The notes under the pieces are model-generated. The model worked only from the letters and a program-made list of their open reading frames with translations, made no database searches and was not told the origin of the DNA. Source: Panacagrimonas sp965216805 (GTDB taxonomy: Bacteria; Pseudomonadota; Gammaproteobacteria; Nevskiales; Nevskiaceae). From it: a stretch of 64,000 nucleotides of DNA. Location: the NCBI RefSeq assembly GCF_965216805.1, contig NZ_CBDCGN010000002.1, positions 1,922,001 through 1,986,000 of the forward strand, read 5' to 3'. Shown piece by piece: positions 9,114 through 16,963 of the stretch; within the stretch, counting starts at the first letter, position 1, and each line of letters begins with the position of its first letter. Both the position numbers and the translations under genes were made by a program.

Positions 9114-10061
9114 ATGGACATCCTGCTCGCCAATCCACGCGGCTTCTGTGCCGGCGTGGACCGCGCGATCGAGATCGTGGAGCGGGCGCTGGAGGTGCTG
9201 GGCGCGCCCATCTATGTGCGCCATGAGGTGGTCCACAACCGCTTCGTGGTCGACGATCTGCGCGCCAAGGGCGCGGTGTTCGTCGAGGAGATCGACGAAA
9301 TCCCTGCTGGCGCGACGTGCATCTTTTCCGCGCACGGGGTCTCCCAGGCCGTGCGTGCGGCTGCGCAAACGCGGGCCCTGACCGTGTTCGACGCCACCTG
9401 CCCGCTGGTGACCAAGGTGCATATCGAGGTCAAGCGCTATTCGCGCGAAGGTCGTGAGGTGGTGTTGATCGGGCATGCCGGACACCCCGAGGTGGAGGGC
9501 ACCATGGGCCAGTTCGACGCCACCCAGGGCGGCGCCATCCATCTGGTGGAAACCGCGGCCGACGTGGCCGCGCTGCCGGTGGCGAACCCGGCGCACCTGG
9601 CCTATGTGACCCAGACCACCTTGTCCATGGACGACACGGCCAGGGTGATCGACGCCCTGCGGGCCCGCTTTCCGCTGATCCAGGGGCCGCGCAAGGACGA
9701 CATCTGCTACGCCACCACCAACCGTCAGGACGCGGTGAAGGAACTGGCGGCTCGCTGCGAGGTGTTGCTGGTGGTGGGTTCGCGCAACAGTTCCAATTCC
9801 AACCGTCTGCGTGAACTGGCGGAGTCGCGTGGCACGCCGGCCTATCTGATCGACGGCCCCCAGGACATCGACCCGCAGTGGATTGCCGGGCGCCGCAACG
9901 TCGGCGTCACCGCCGGGGCCAGTGCCCCGGAAGTGCTGGTGCAACAGGTGGTGGCGCGCCTGCAGGATCTGGGTGGTACGGCTCCGAGCGAGCTGTCGGG
10001 GCAAACCGAGTCCATCGTGTTTGCGCTGCCCCCAGCGTTGCGGCGGGCGGTCGGTAGCTGA
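9114..10061 (+). CDS. ispH: 4-hydroxy-3-methylbut-2-enyl diphosphate reductase
   Basis: IspH makes IPP and DMAPP from HMBPP in the last step of the MEP isoprenoid pathway. The 315-residue protein has the three [4Fe-4S] cysteines C12 (NPRGFCAGV), C96 (FDATCPLVTKVH) and the one near 197 (DDICYATTNRQ). HEVVHNR, HGHPE-like GHAGHPEVEGT and SRNSSNSNRL are also present. ATG 9114 begins one base after the lspA stop, with GGAAG about 8 bases upstream. Confidence 0.97.
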   Translation: MDILLANPRGFCAGVDRAIEIVERALEVLGAPIYVRHEVVHNRFVVDDLRAKGAVFVEEIDEIPAGATCIFSAHGVSQAVRAAAQTRALTVFDATCPLVTKVHIEVKRYSREGREVVLIGHAGHPEVEGTMGQFDATQGGAIHLVETAADVAALPVANPAHLAYVTQTTLSMDDTARVIDALRARFPLIQGPRKDDICYATTNRQDAVKELAARCEVLLVVGSRNSSNSNRLRELAESRGTPAYLIDGPQDIDPQWIAGRRNVGVTAGASAPEVLVQQVVARLQDLGGTAPSELSGQTESIVFALPPALRRAVGS

Positions 10062-10106
10062 TCGTCGGCGGGTGCCGGGGCGGGCATGCCGCGGCCGTTG
10101 CACCGA

Positions 10107-10132
10107 CAATGTTCACGGGCCCTGGAACATTG
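10107..10132. promoter_or_regulatory. 26-bp imperfect dyad upstream of gyrA
   Basis: CAATGTTC (10107-10114) and GAACATTG (10125-10132) are perfect inverted arms, and a central GGGCCC (10117-10122) shares the same axis, so 22 of 26 positions are symmetric. It lies about 35 bases upstream of the candidate gyrA -10 element and 45 bases after the ispH stop. No T-run follows, so an operator or activator site is as likely as a terminator. Confidence 0.45.
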
Positions 10133-10162
10133 CCCGAAATTCCGCTTTCAAGGCGGTCTATG

Positions 10163-10171
10163 TGCTAGAAT
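10163..10171 (+). promoter_or_regulatory. Extended -10 promoter candidate for gyrA
   Basis: TGC followed by TAGAAT (10166-10171) forms an extended -10 element (TGn plus 5 of 6 matches). No good -35 is present, as expected for extended -10 promoters. The implied leader to the ATG at 10244 is about 65 bases and contains a GC-rich hairpin near 10209-10231. Confidence 0.45.
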
Positions 10172-10243
10172 TCTTTCAGTTTTAGCCCCCAAAAAGCACC
10201 ATAGACCGGGCCGCCCTGCGGGCGCGGCCCAAAGGGCCTGTTG

Positions 10244-12937
10244 ATGAGCGATTTTGCGAAGGAAGTCCTCAGCGTCAATCTCGAGGACGAGATGCGCCGT
10301 TCCTACCTCGATTACGCCATGAGCGTGATCGTGGGTCGTGCCCTGCCGGACGCGCGCGACGGCCTCAAGCCGGTGCACCGACGCATCCTGTATGCGATGA
10401 GCCAGCTCAACAACACCTGGAACCGTCCATACATCAAGTGCGCACGTGTGGTCGGCGACGTCATCGGCAAATACCACCCGCACGGCGACAACGCCGCGTA
10501 TGACGCGCTGGTGCGCATGGCGCAGGATTTCTCGCTTCGCTATCCGCTGGTGGACGGGCAGGGCAACTTCGGCAGCGTCGACGGCGACCCGCCGGCGGCC
10601 ATGCGCTACACCGAGTGCCGCATGGCACGTCTGGCCTCCGAGCTGCTGGCCGACATCGACTCCGATACCGTCGATTTCGTCCCCAATTACGACGAGAAGG
10701 ACGTCGAGCCGCTGGTTCTGCCCACGCGCATTCCACAGTTGCTGGTCAACGGATCGGCCGGTATCGCGGTGGGCCTGGCCACCAACATTCCGCCGCACAA
10801 TCTGGGTGAGGTCATCGACGGCTGCGTCGCACTGGTCGACAACCCGGCCATCGACATTGCCGGGCTGATGAAACTGATCCCGGCGCCGGATTTTCCCACC
10901 GCCGGTTTGTTGCTGGATGCCCATGGCCTGATCGACGCCTACAACACCGGCCGCGGCCGCATCGTGCTGCGTGCACGTACGCATTTCGAGGACGTTTCCG
11001 CCGACAAGCAGGCGATCATCGTCACCGAGCTGCCCTACCAGGTGAACAAGGCGCGCCTGCAGGAGCGCATCGCCGAGCTGGTCAAGGAAAAGAAGATCGA
11101 GGGCATCACCGCGATCCAGGACGAGTCGGATCGCGACGGCATGCGCGTGGTCATCGAGCTCAAGCGAAACGAGAATGCCGAGGTGGTGCTGAACAATCTG
11201 TTCCAGCAGACCGGCCTGCAGGTGACGTTCGGCATCAACATCGTGGCGCTGGAGGGCGGTCAGCCACGCACGCTGAACCTGAAGGAACTGCTGGAAATCT
11301 TTGTGCGCCATCGCCGCGAGGTGGTGACTCGGCGCACGCGCTACCTGCTGCGCGAGGCGCGCAAGAAGGCGCACATCCTGGAAGGCCTTGCGGTGGCACT
11401 GGCCAACATCGATGCCATGATCGAGTTGATCAAGCGTTCGCCGAATACTGCGGAGGCCAAGGCCGGTTTGATGGGTCGGGTGTGGGACGCCGGTCTGGTC
11501 ACCACGCTGCTCGCCCGCGCCGACGCGCAGGCCTCGCGACCCGAGGATCTGGCCGACGAGTTCGGCATTGTCGACGGCGGTTATCGGCTGTCCGACGCGC
11601 AAGCCCAGGCGATTCTGGACATGCGCCTGTTCAAGCTCACCGCGCTGGAGTCGGACAAGATCCACGACGAATTCAGGGAACTGCTGACGGCAATCATCGA
11701 TTACCTCGACATTCTCGCTTCGGAGCCGCGGCTGCTGTCGGTGATCCGCGCCGAGCTTCTGGCGGTCAAGGAGCAATACGGCGACGAGCGCCGCACCGAG
11801 ATTACCGAGCTGGCCCTCAACATTGCGCGCGAGGACCTGATTCCGCCGCAGGACATGGTGGTCACCCTGTCGCACGAAGGCTATGTCAAGGCGGTGCCGC
11901 TGGCCGAATACCAGGCACAGAAGCGCGGCGGCCGCGGCAGGCTGGCGGCGGGCACCAAGGAAGAGGATTTCATCGACCGCATCTGGTCGGCGCATTCGCA
12001 CGACTGGCTGCTGTGCTTCGGCTCTACCGGCAAGGTCTACAAGCTGCGCGTGTTCGAATTGCCGGCAGGATCGCGCGGTTCGCGCGGGCGCCCATTCGTC
12101 AACCTGCTGCCGCTGGAACCTGGCGAGCGCATCAGCGCGGTGCTGCCGATCAAGTCCTTCGACGACCCCGGCAAGTTCATCTTCATGGCGACCCGTCTGG
12201 GCACGGTGAAAAAAACCGAGCTGACTGCTTTCGGCAACATTCGCTCCAACGGTCTTATCGCGGTGGACCTGCGGGTGGACGATGCCTTGGTGGGCGTGGC
12301 CCTGACCGACGGCAGCAACGACGTACTGCTGTTCAGCGACGCCGGCCGCGTGATCCGTTTCAACGAGGGTGACGTTCGCAGCATGGGCCGCACTGCGACC
12401 GGTGTGCGCGGCATGCGCCTGCTCAAACGAGGGGAGGGCAGCGTGGACGACGCCGCCGCCGACGAGGCCGCAGACCGCGATACCGATACCGACGAGCAGG
12501 GCGCGGACGATGCCCCAGCGCCGGTGGCGGCCGGTGGTGCCACGGTCATCGCGCTGATCGTGGCCGACGGCGGCGAGATCCTCACCGTGTCCGAATACGG
12601 CTACGGCAAGCGCACGCCCATCGATCAGTTTCCGCGCCGTGGCCGCGGCGGGCAGGGCGTGATCGCGCAGGCGCTATCCGACAAGACCGGCGACCTCGTG
12701 GGCGCGATCGAGGTCGACGATGGACATCAGGTCATGCTGATTTCCGAGGCCGGCATCCTGATCCGCTTCAAGACCACCGACGTGCGCAGCATGAGCCGCA
12801 ATACCCAAGGTGTGAGGCTGATGCGTCCCACCGACGGCGACCGGCTGGTGGGTCTGGACCGGATCGAGTCCGAGGACGGCGACGCGGTGGAAGATGATGA
12901 CGGGGCCGCACCGGATCCGGGCAACGGGGAAGGCTGA
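10244..12937 (+). CDS. gyrA: DNA gyrase subunit A
   Basis: GyrA is the breakage-reunion subunit of DNA gyrase. The 897-residue protein has the catalytic Tyr122 (RYTECR), the quinolone-determining region around 67-106, the GyrA box QKRGGRGR that starts the C-terminal wrapping domain, and several pinwheel repeats. Two features stand out. Position 83 is Asn (GDNAAYD) instead of the Ser of E. coli, with Asp87 kept. An acidic Ala/Asp-rich insertion sits at about 732-766 inside the C-terminal domain and explains the extra length over the 875 residues of E. coli. The start is ATG 10244; a TTG directly in front (10241) is the alternative. Confidence 0.97.
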   Translation: MSDFAKEVLSVNLEDEMRRSYLDYAMSVIVGRALPDARDGLKPVHRRILYAMSQLNNTWNRPYIKCARVVGDVIGKYHPHGDNAAYDALVRMAQDFSLRYPLVDGQGNFGSVDGDPPAAMRYTECRMARLASELLADIDSDTVDFVPNYDEKDVEPLVLPTRIPQLLVNGSAGIAVGLATNIPPHNLGEVIDGCVALVDNPAIDIAGLMKLIPAPDFPTAGLLLDAHGLIDAYNTGRGRIVLRARTHFEDVSADKQAIIVTELPYQVNKARLQERIAELVKEKKIEGITAIQDESDRDGMRVVIELKRNENAEVVLNNLFQQTGLQVTFGINIVALEGGQPRTLNLKELLEIFVRHRREVVTRRTRYLLREARKKAHILEGLAVALANIDAMIELIKRSPNTAEAKAGLMGRVWDAGLVTTLLARADAQASRPEDLADEFGIVDGGYRLSDAQAQAILDMRLFKLTALESDKIHDEFRELLTAIIDYLDILASEPRLLSVIRAELLAVKEQYGDERRTEITELALNIAREDLIPPQDMVVTLSHEGYVKAVPLAEYQAQKRGGRGRLAAGTKEEDFIDRIWSAHSHDWLLCFGSTGKVYKLRVFELPAGSRGSRGRPFVNLLPLEPGERISAVLPIKSFDDPGKFIFMATRLGTVKKTELTAFGNIRSNGLIAVDLRVDDALVGVALTDGSNDVLLFSDAGRVIRFNEGDVRSMGRTATGVRGMRLLKRGEGSVDDAAADEAADRDTDTDEQGADDAPAPVAAGGATVIALIVADGGEILTVSEYGYGKRTPIDQFPRRGRGGQGVIAQALSDKTGDLVGAIEVDDGHQVMLISEAGILIRFKTTDVRSMSRNTQGVRLMRPTDGDRLVGLDRIESEDGDAVEDDDGAAPDPGNGEG

Positions 12938-13000
12938 ACAGGGCGCGGCGACGGTCCAGGGGGCGACCTGCCCCCCGGTACCGGTGTTCCAGCTGGTTCG

Positions 13001-13378
13001 CTAACCTTTGAACGGCGCGGTGTCGAAGTAATCGCGCCATGCAGCGATCTTGCCGTCTCGCACCTCGAGTACGCCCATCACCCGCAGCGCCAGGCGCTTG
13101 GTGCCCTGGCTGTCGTAGAGATCGTCGATCCGTTCGGTCAGCACCGTATTGCCGACCGCAGCAATGGCCAGCATCTCGACCGTCAGACGATCGAAGTCCA
13201 TCTGGTCGACAAACCCTTGCATCACCGCCAGCGCCTCCGCCGGGCTGTTGGCCAGGGTCAGGCCGACGTTCTCGTACACGCAGTCGGGCGTCATGTACTC
13301 AGGAATGGCCTTGCGAAAACCCTGGGATGTTTCCCAGCCCTGGAAGAACTTCTGCACGGTTTGTATTGGGTCAGACAT
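13001..13378 (-). CDS. NTF2-like protein, limonene-epoxide-hydrolase/SnoaL type
   Basis: A 125-residue protein of the NTF2-like fold. Its sequence (MSDPIQTVQKFFQGWE near the start, YMTPDCVYENVG, VLTERIDDL, then VRDGKIAAWRDYFD at the end) has the layout of the limonene-1,2-epoxide hydrolase/SnoaL-like group. That group includes epoxide hydrolases, isomerases and proteins of unknown role, so the substrate cannot be given. The start at 13378 has AGGAG 6-7 bases upstream. The gene faces gyrA tail to tail and stands alone. Confidence 0.8.
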   Translation of the reverse strand: MSDPIQTVQKFFQGWETSQGFRKAIPEYMTPDCVYENVGLTLANSPAEALAVMQGFVDQMDFDRLTVEMLAIAAVGNTVLTERIDDLYDSQGTKRLALRVMGVLEVRDGKIAAWRDYFDTAPFKG

Positions 13379-13652
13379 GGAGACTCCTGTAAGCATGGGC
13401 GGTGGCCGCGTGGGCCGGTTCGATCTTACCGGGCAATCCCGCAGATGATCCCGTCGATGCCCTGGAAGTCCGGATTGAAGTCGGAGCGAATGCGGCGATG
13501 GCACGCGCTTCGCGCGCAAGGCGCTCGAAGCTCCCCCACTGCGAATTTTGCGGCGGCGCACGAGCCGGCCGCTTGCTCCGGCAGAGCCCGGAAGCACATC
13601 AACAGACCATTGCAGGCCCTGACTAACAGCACCTGTTATGCGATTATGGGCG

Positions 13653-13841
13653 ATGAATTTCAGCGTTCATTTCGACGCCGAGACCTTGGCGCGCCTCAAC
13701 ACGGCGGTGGAGCGCGGCGGGGTGACGCGCAACCGGGTCATCGTCCGCGCGGTGCAGGAATGGCTGACTCGCAACGAAGCCGAAATCTGGCCCGATTTTC
13801 TGTTGGAGCACCTGCGGAATCCCGCACCCGACCTCGATTAG
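13653..13841 (+). CDS. Ribbon-helix-helix antitoxin-like protein (VapB/CopG type)
   Basis: A 62-residue protein whose sequence FSVHFDAETLARLNTAVE followed by TRNRVIVRAVQEWLTRN is a typical ribbon-helix-helix DNA-binding domain. The rest (FLLEHLRNPAPDLD) would be the toxin-binding tail. A PIN-domain gene follows after 35 bases in the same direction, the normal antitoxin-toxin order. I prefer ATG 13653 because the beta strand starts there; ATG 13638 would add MRLWA. No good ribosome site is visible. In known VapBC systems the antitoxin represses its own operon. Confidence 0.7.
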   Translation: MNFSVHFDAETLARLNTAVERGGVTRNRVIVRAVQEWLTRNEAEIWPDFLLEHLRNPAPDLD

Positions 13842-13876
13842 GGCGCGGTCGAATTTCAGCTTTGGAAGCCGGCCCG

Positions 13877-14287
13877 ATGAGATATCTGCTGGATGGCGGC
13901 ACCCTGGCGGCGGCGGTCAAGGGCCGCCTGCCGGTGGTGCTGCGACTGGCACAGTTGTCGCCGCGCGAGGTGGCGATGTCGGTGATCGGCCGGATGCAGG
14001 TGGAGATCGGGCTACGCGCCCAGCCGCGGGCGCAGGCCCGTCACGGTCGGTTGCTGCGTGAGTTTTCGCAAAGCCTGCACGTGATCGACTTCGGTGACCT
14101 CGAATCCAGGCAAGCGGCCACCGTCGGGGCTTATCTGGCGGCGGCCGGAGAGTCCATCGGGGCACTGCAACTGATGCTGGCAGCCCAGGCCATGACCCAC
14201 CGCTGCACCCTGGTCTGCGACGATATTGAGCCCTATCGCATGGTGGCGGGCCTGGATGTGGAAAACTGGCTCGATCAGAATCAATAA
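13877..14287 (+). CDS. PIN-domain protein, VapC-like toxin with a degenerate active site
   Basis: A 136-residue protein with the VapC/FitB PIN layout: MRYLLDGG at the start, the second-acid helix around E43 (VIGRMQVEIGL), the stretch ESIGALQLMLAAQAM, then LVCDD, and the C-terminal GLDVENW motif typical of VapC. Active PIN nucleases have LLDTN and an Asp in the xxxDxLIAAxA helix. Here TN is GG and the expected third Asp is Gln98, while D6, E43 and D115/D116 remain. The protein is therefore full-length but probably weak or inactive as an RNase. It lies 35 bases behind the RHH gene. Confidence 0.72.
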   Translation: MRYLLDGGTLAAAVKGRLPVVLRLAQLSPREVAMSVIGRMQVEIGLRAQPRAQARHGRLLREFSQSLHVIDFGDLESRQAATVGAYLAAAGESIGALQLMLAAQAMTHRCTLVCDDIEPYRMVAGLDVENWLDQNQ

Positions 14288-14319
14288 ATTACATTAAGAA
14301 TATCGGAAAAATAATTGAT

Positions 14320-15402
14320 ATGAATAGAATAATTAACTTCAGCGCCGGTCCAGCTACGTTGCCGCTACCGGTGCTCGAACAGGTCCGGCAAGACCTGCTC
14401 GACTGGAACGGGTCCGGCATGTCTGTGATGGAAATGTCCCATAGAGACAAAGAGTTCATGAGCATTGCTCAAGAATCTGAAAAGATACTCAGAAGGATCG
14501 CTGAAATTCCTGATAATTATAAAGTTCTGTTCATGCAGGGCGGCGCCACGGCGCAGTTCGCCCTGATTCCGTTGAATCTGCTGCGGGGCAAGGCCGGTGC
14601 CGATTACGTCGTCACCGGGGACTGGGGCAAGAAGGCGCTCAAGGAGTGCGGCAAGTACGGCAAGGCCCGGGTGGCGGCCAGTTCCGAGGCGGACAAGTTC
14701 ACGCTTATCCCAGACCGCACAGGCTGGGCGCTCGATCCTGATGCAGCCTATGTGCACATCACGCCCAACGAAACCATCCACGGCGTGGAATTTCACTATG
14801 TGCCCGATACCGGCAGTGTCCCGCTGGTGGCGGACATGTCGTCCAACATCCTGTCGCGGCCGCTGGAGGTTTCCAAGTACGGGCTCATCTATGGCGGGGC
14901 GCAGAAGAACATCGGCCCGGCTGGCCTCACGCTGGTCATCGTGCGCGAGGATCTGATCGGCCACGCCGCGCCGGTCACTCCCGGGGTGTTCGACTACAAG
15001 GCGGTGGCCGACAACGAGTCCATGCTCAACACCCCATCCTGCTTTGCCTGGTACGTGTCGGGGCTGGTGTTCAAGTGGATCGACTCGCAAGGAGGACTCG
15101 CTGTCGTCGGCGAGCGCAATGCGCGCAAGGCCGCGCTGCTGTACGACTACCTCGACAGCCAGGATTTCTACAGCAACCCGGTGGCCCGGAAGGACCGGTC
15201 GTGGATGAATGTGCCATTTACCCTCGCCAATCCGGACCTCGACGCCGAGTTCCTGAAAGGCTCGGTCGCGGCGGGCATGCGCGGCCTGAAGGGACATCGC
15301 GCAGTAGGCGGCATGCGTGCTTCGATCTACAACGCCATGCCGGAAACGGGCGTGGCGACGCTGGTCGAATACATGAAGGAGTTTGTGCGGATGCGCGGGT
15401 GA
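14320..15402 (+). CDS. serC: Phosphoserine aminotransferase
   Basis: SerC makes 3-phosphoserine from 3-phosphohydroxypyruvate and glutamate, and also serves pyridoxal phosphate synthesis. The 360-residue protein starts MNRIINFSAGPATLP and has MSVMEMSHRDKEF, FMQGGATAQFA, the PLP lysine K196 (YGGAQKNIGPAG), and the C-terminal GMRGLKGHRAVGGMRASIYNAM. The first 75 codons and the region just upstream are unusually AT-rich (ATA, AGA, AGG, AAT) compared with the rest of the gene, which uses the GC-rich codons of the window. It opens the serC-serA-pheA run. Confidence 0.96.
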   Translation: MNRIINFSAGPATLPLPVLEQVRQDLLDWNGSGMSVMEMSHRDKEFMSIAQESEKILRRIAEIPDNYKVLFMQGGATAQFALIPLNLLRGKAGADYVVTGDWGKKALKECGKYGKARVAASSEADKFTLIPDRTGWALDPDAAYVHITPNETIHGVEFHYVPDTGSVPLVADMSSNILSRPLEVSKYGLIYGGAQKNIGPAGLTLVIVREDLIGHAAPVTPGVFDYKAVADNESMLNTPSCFAWYVSGLVFKWIDSQGGLAVVGERNARKAALLYDYLDSQDFYSNPVARKDRSWMNVPFTLANPDLDAEFLKGSVAAGMRGLKGHRAVGGMRASIYNAMPETGVATLVEYMKEFVRMRG

Positions 15403-15403
15403 A

Positions 15404-15494
15404 TCCGTGAGGCGTGAGGGGTCAGGCGTGACGCAAAGTCACCTTCACCTCTTCTGTGTCTCGCTGCTGCGCCTATCTCCTTACGCCTCACGGA
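15404..15494. repeat. Inverted repeat with short direct repeats between serC and serA
   Basis: Arms at 15404-15419 (TCCGTGAGGCGTGAGG) and 15479-15494 (CCTTACGCCTCACGGA) are inverted with 15 of 16 matches. Inside and beside the left arm the word GGCGTGA occurs twice (15411-15417 and 15425-15431). The unit begins 2 bases after the serC stop and ends 8 bases before serA. It may be a miniature repeat element or a large hairpin in the serC-serA transcript. Confidence 0.6.
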
Positions 15495-15501
15495 CTAACC
15501 C

Positions 15502-16677
15502 ATGTTCAAAATCCAGACCCTCAACAACATCTCTGTCCTTGGTCTCGAGCGCCTGCCGCGCGAGCACTACGAAGTGGCGTCGGATATCGGCCATCCCGAT
15601 GCGGTGATGGTGCGCTCGGCCGACATGTACAAGCTGGAGATTTCCAGTTCGGTCAAAGCCATCGGCCGCGCCGGCGCCGGCACCAACAACATTCCGGTGG
15701 CCGCGATGAGCAAGCGCGGCGTGCCGGTGTTCAACGCCCCGGGCGCCAACGCCAACGCGGTCAAGGAACTGGTCATCGCCGGCCTGCTGTTGGCGGCACG
15801 CAACATCGCCCCGGCGCTGGATTTCGTGCGCAAACTGGAGGGCGACGACAAGGCGCTGCACGAGGCGGTGGAAGCCGGCAAGAAGAAGTTTGTCGGCTTC
15901 GAACTGCCGGGACGCAGCCTGGGCGTGATCGGTCTGGGCGCCATCGGTGTCAAGGTCGCCAATGCGGCGATCGAGATGGGCATGGAAGTCTGGGGCTTCG
16001 ATCCGGCCATGACCGTCAACAACGCCTGGAAGCTCGACGCGCGGGTGCGGCAGGCGCTGTCGGTGGACGACCTGATGGCGCGCTCGCAATGCGTGTCGGT
16101 TCACGTACCGCTGCTGGAAGCCACCCGCGGTCTGGTCAACGCTGAGCGGCTCAAGCTGCTGAAAAAGCAAGGGGTGATCCTCAACTTTGCGCGCGAGGCC
16201 ATCGTCGACGAAGCGGCCGTGATCGAGTCACTGAACAGCGGCTCGCTGCATGCCTATGTCTGCGACTTTCCCTCCAACGCGCTCAAGGGACATCCCAGAG
16301 TGATCGCGACGCCGCACCTGGGCGCCTCGACCGGCGAGGCGGAGGACAACTGCGCGGTGATGATCGCCGACCAGCTCCGCGAATTTCTGGAGCGCGGCAA
16401 CATCTCCAACTCGGTGAATTTTCCGGAGGCCGTATTACCTCTGTTGCCGGGCAAGACGCGCCTGTGCATCTCCAACGCCAACGTACCCAACATGGTCGGT
16501 CAGATTTCCACCACCCTGGCCAAGCACCAGCTCAACATCGCCGACCTGCTCAACAAGTCGCGCGGCGACATCGCCTACACCCTGGTCGACGTCGATTCCG
16601 CGGTGCCGGCGGCGGCGGCCGAGGCGATTGCGCGGATCGAGGGCGTGCTCAACGTGCGGATGATCCCCGGCGTGTAG
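15502..16677 (+). CDS. serA: D-3-phosphoglycerate dehydrogenase
   Basis: SerA oxidises 3-phosphoglycerate, the first step of serine synthesis. The 391-residue protein has the D-2-hydroxyacid dehydrogenase fold: GAGTNNIPV, the NAD motif GVIGLGAIGVKVA, the catalytic Arg/Glu/His series around NFAREAIVDE and ATPHLGASTGEAEDNC, and a C-terminal ACT domain from about 318 (NVPNMVGQISTTLAKHQLNI). This is the shorter SerA type without the intervening domain. It follows serC, so two serine-pathway steps are adjacent. The stop is followed in the same frame by the remnant of a PIN domain. Confidence 0.93.
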   Translation: MFKIQTLNNISVLGLERLPREHYEVASDIGHPDAVMVRSADMYKLEISSSVKAIGRAGAGTNNIPVAAMSKRGVPVFNAPGANANAVKELVIAGLLLAARNIAPALDFVRKLEGDDKALHEAVEAGKKKFVGFELPGRSLGVIGLGAIGVKVANAAIEMGMEVWGFDPAMTVNNAWKLDARVRQALSVDDLMARSQCVSVHVPLLEATRGLVNAERLKLLKKQGVILNFAREAIVDEAAVIESLNSGSLHAYVCDFPSNALKGHPRVIATPHLGASTGEAEDNCAVMIADQLREFLERGNISNSVNFPEAVLPLLPGKTRLCISNANVPNMVGQISTTLAKHQLNIADLLNKSRGDIAYTLVDVDSAVPAAAAEAIARIEGVLNVRMIPGV

Positions 16678-16932
16678 GGGTCTACAATCGGTGTCGTTTC
16701 GGCCTGGGAGATTGCGTTCAAACACGCCGCCAGCGAGCTGGCGCTACCGAAGTCTGTCGAAGATTTTGTCGGCGAGGGGAGGACCGTTTTCAAGCTTGAG
16801 GCGTCGGTGTTCGACGAGCGCTGCGCCTGTCACCTCCATCGCCTGCCCCAGGCTCACCGCGCCCGCTTCGACTGGATGCCGATCTGCCAGGCGATCAAGT
16901 GCGACCTTACCTCTTTATGCCAGCTCCGATGA
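16678..16932 (+). pseudogene. Remnant of a VapC-type PIN-domain toxin gene
   Basis: Reading on in the serA frame after its stop gives about 84 residues with clear PIN-domain anatomy: VVSAWEIAFKHAASELALPKS (the second-acid helix S-x-x-S-x-WE-I-x-x-K with L-x-LP), then LHRLPQAHRARFDWMPICQAI. The latter corresponds to LP-x-x-H-R-D-P-F-D-R-M-L-I-A-Q-A in active VapCs. The first strand with the first Asp is missing, the HRDPFD motif is changed to HRARFD, and no start codon exists. It is a 5'-truncated, decaying toxin gene filling the serA-pheA gap. No antitoxin is visible beside it. Confidence 0.7.
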
Positions 16933-16963
16933 TTCGCAAATCCCCAATCAAGACCCTCTGGCA

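Noticed and set aside
10209..10231. GC-rich hairpin in the gyrA leader as an attenuator or riboswitch
   Set aside because: It is a simple GC stem without competing structures or a conserved aptamer that I can recognise.
12959..12985. GC hairpin (GGGGGC/GCCCCC) after gyrA as a terminator
   Set aside because: The stem is short and there is no T-run, so it was not called a terminator.
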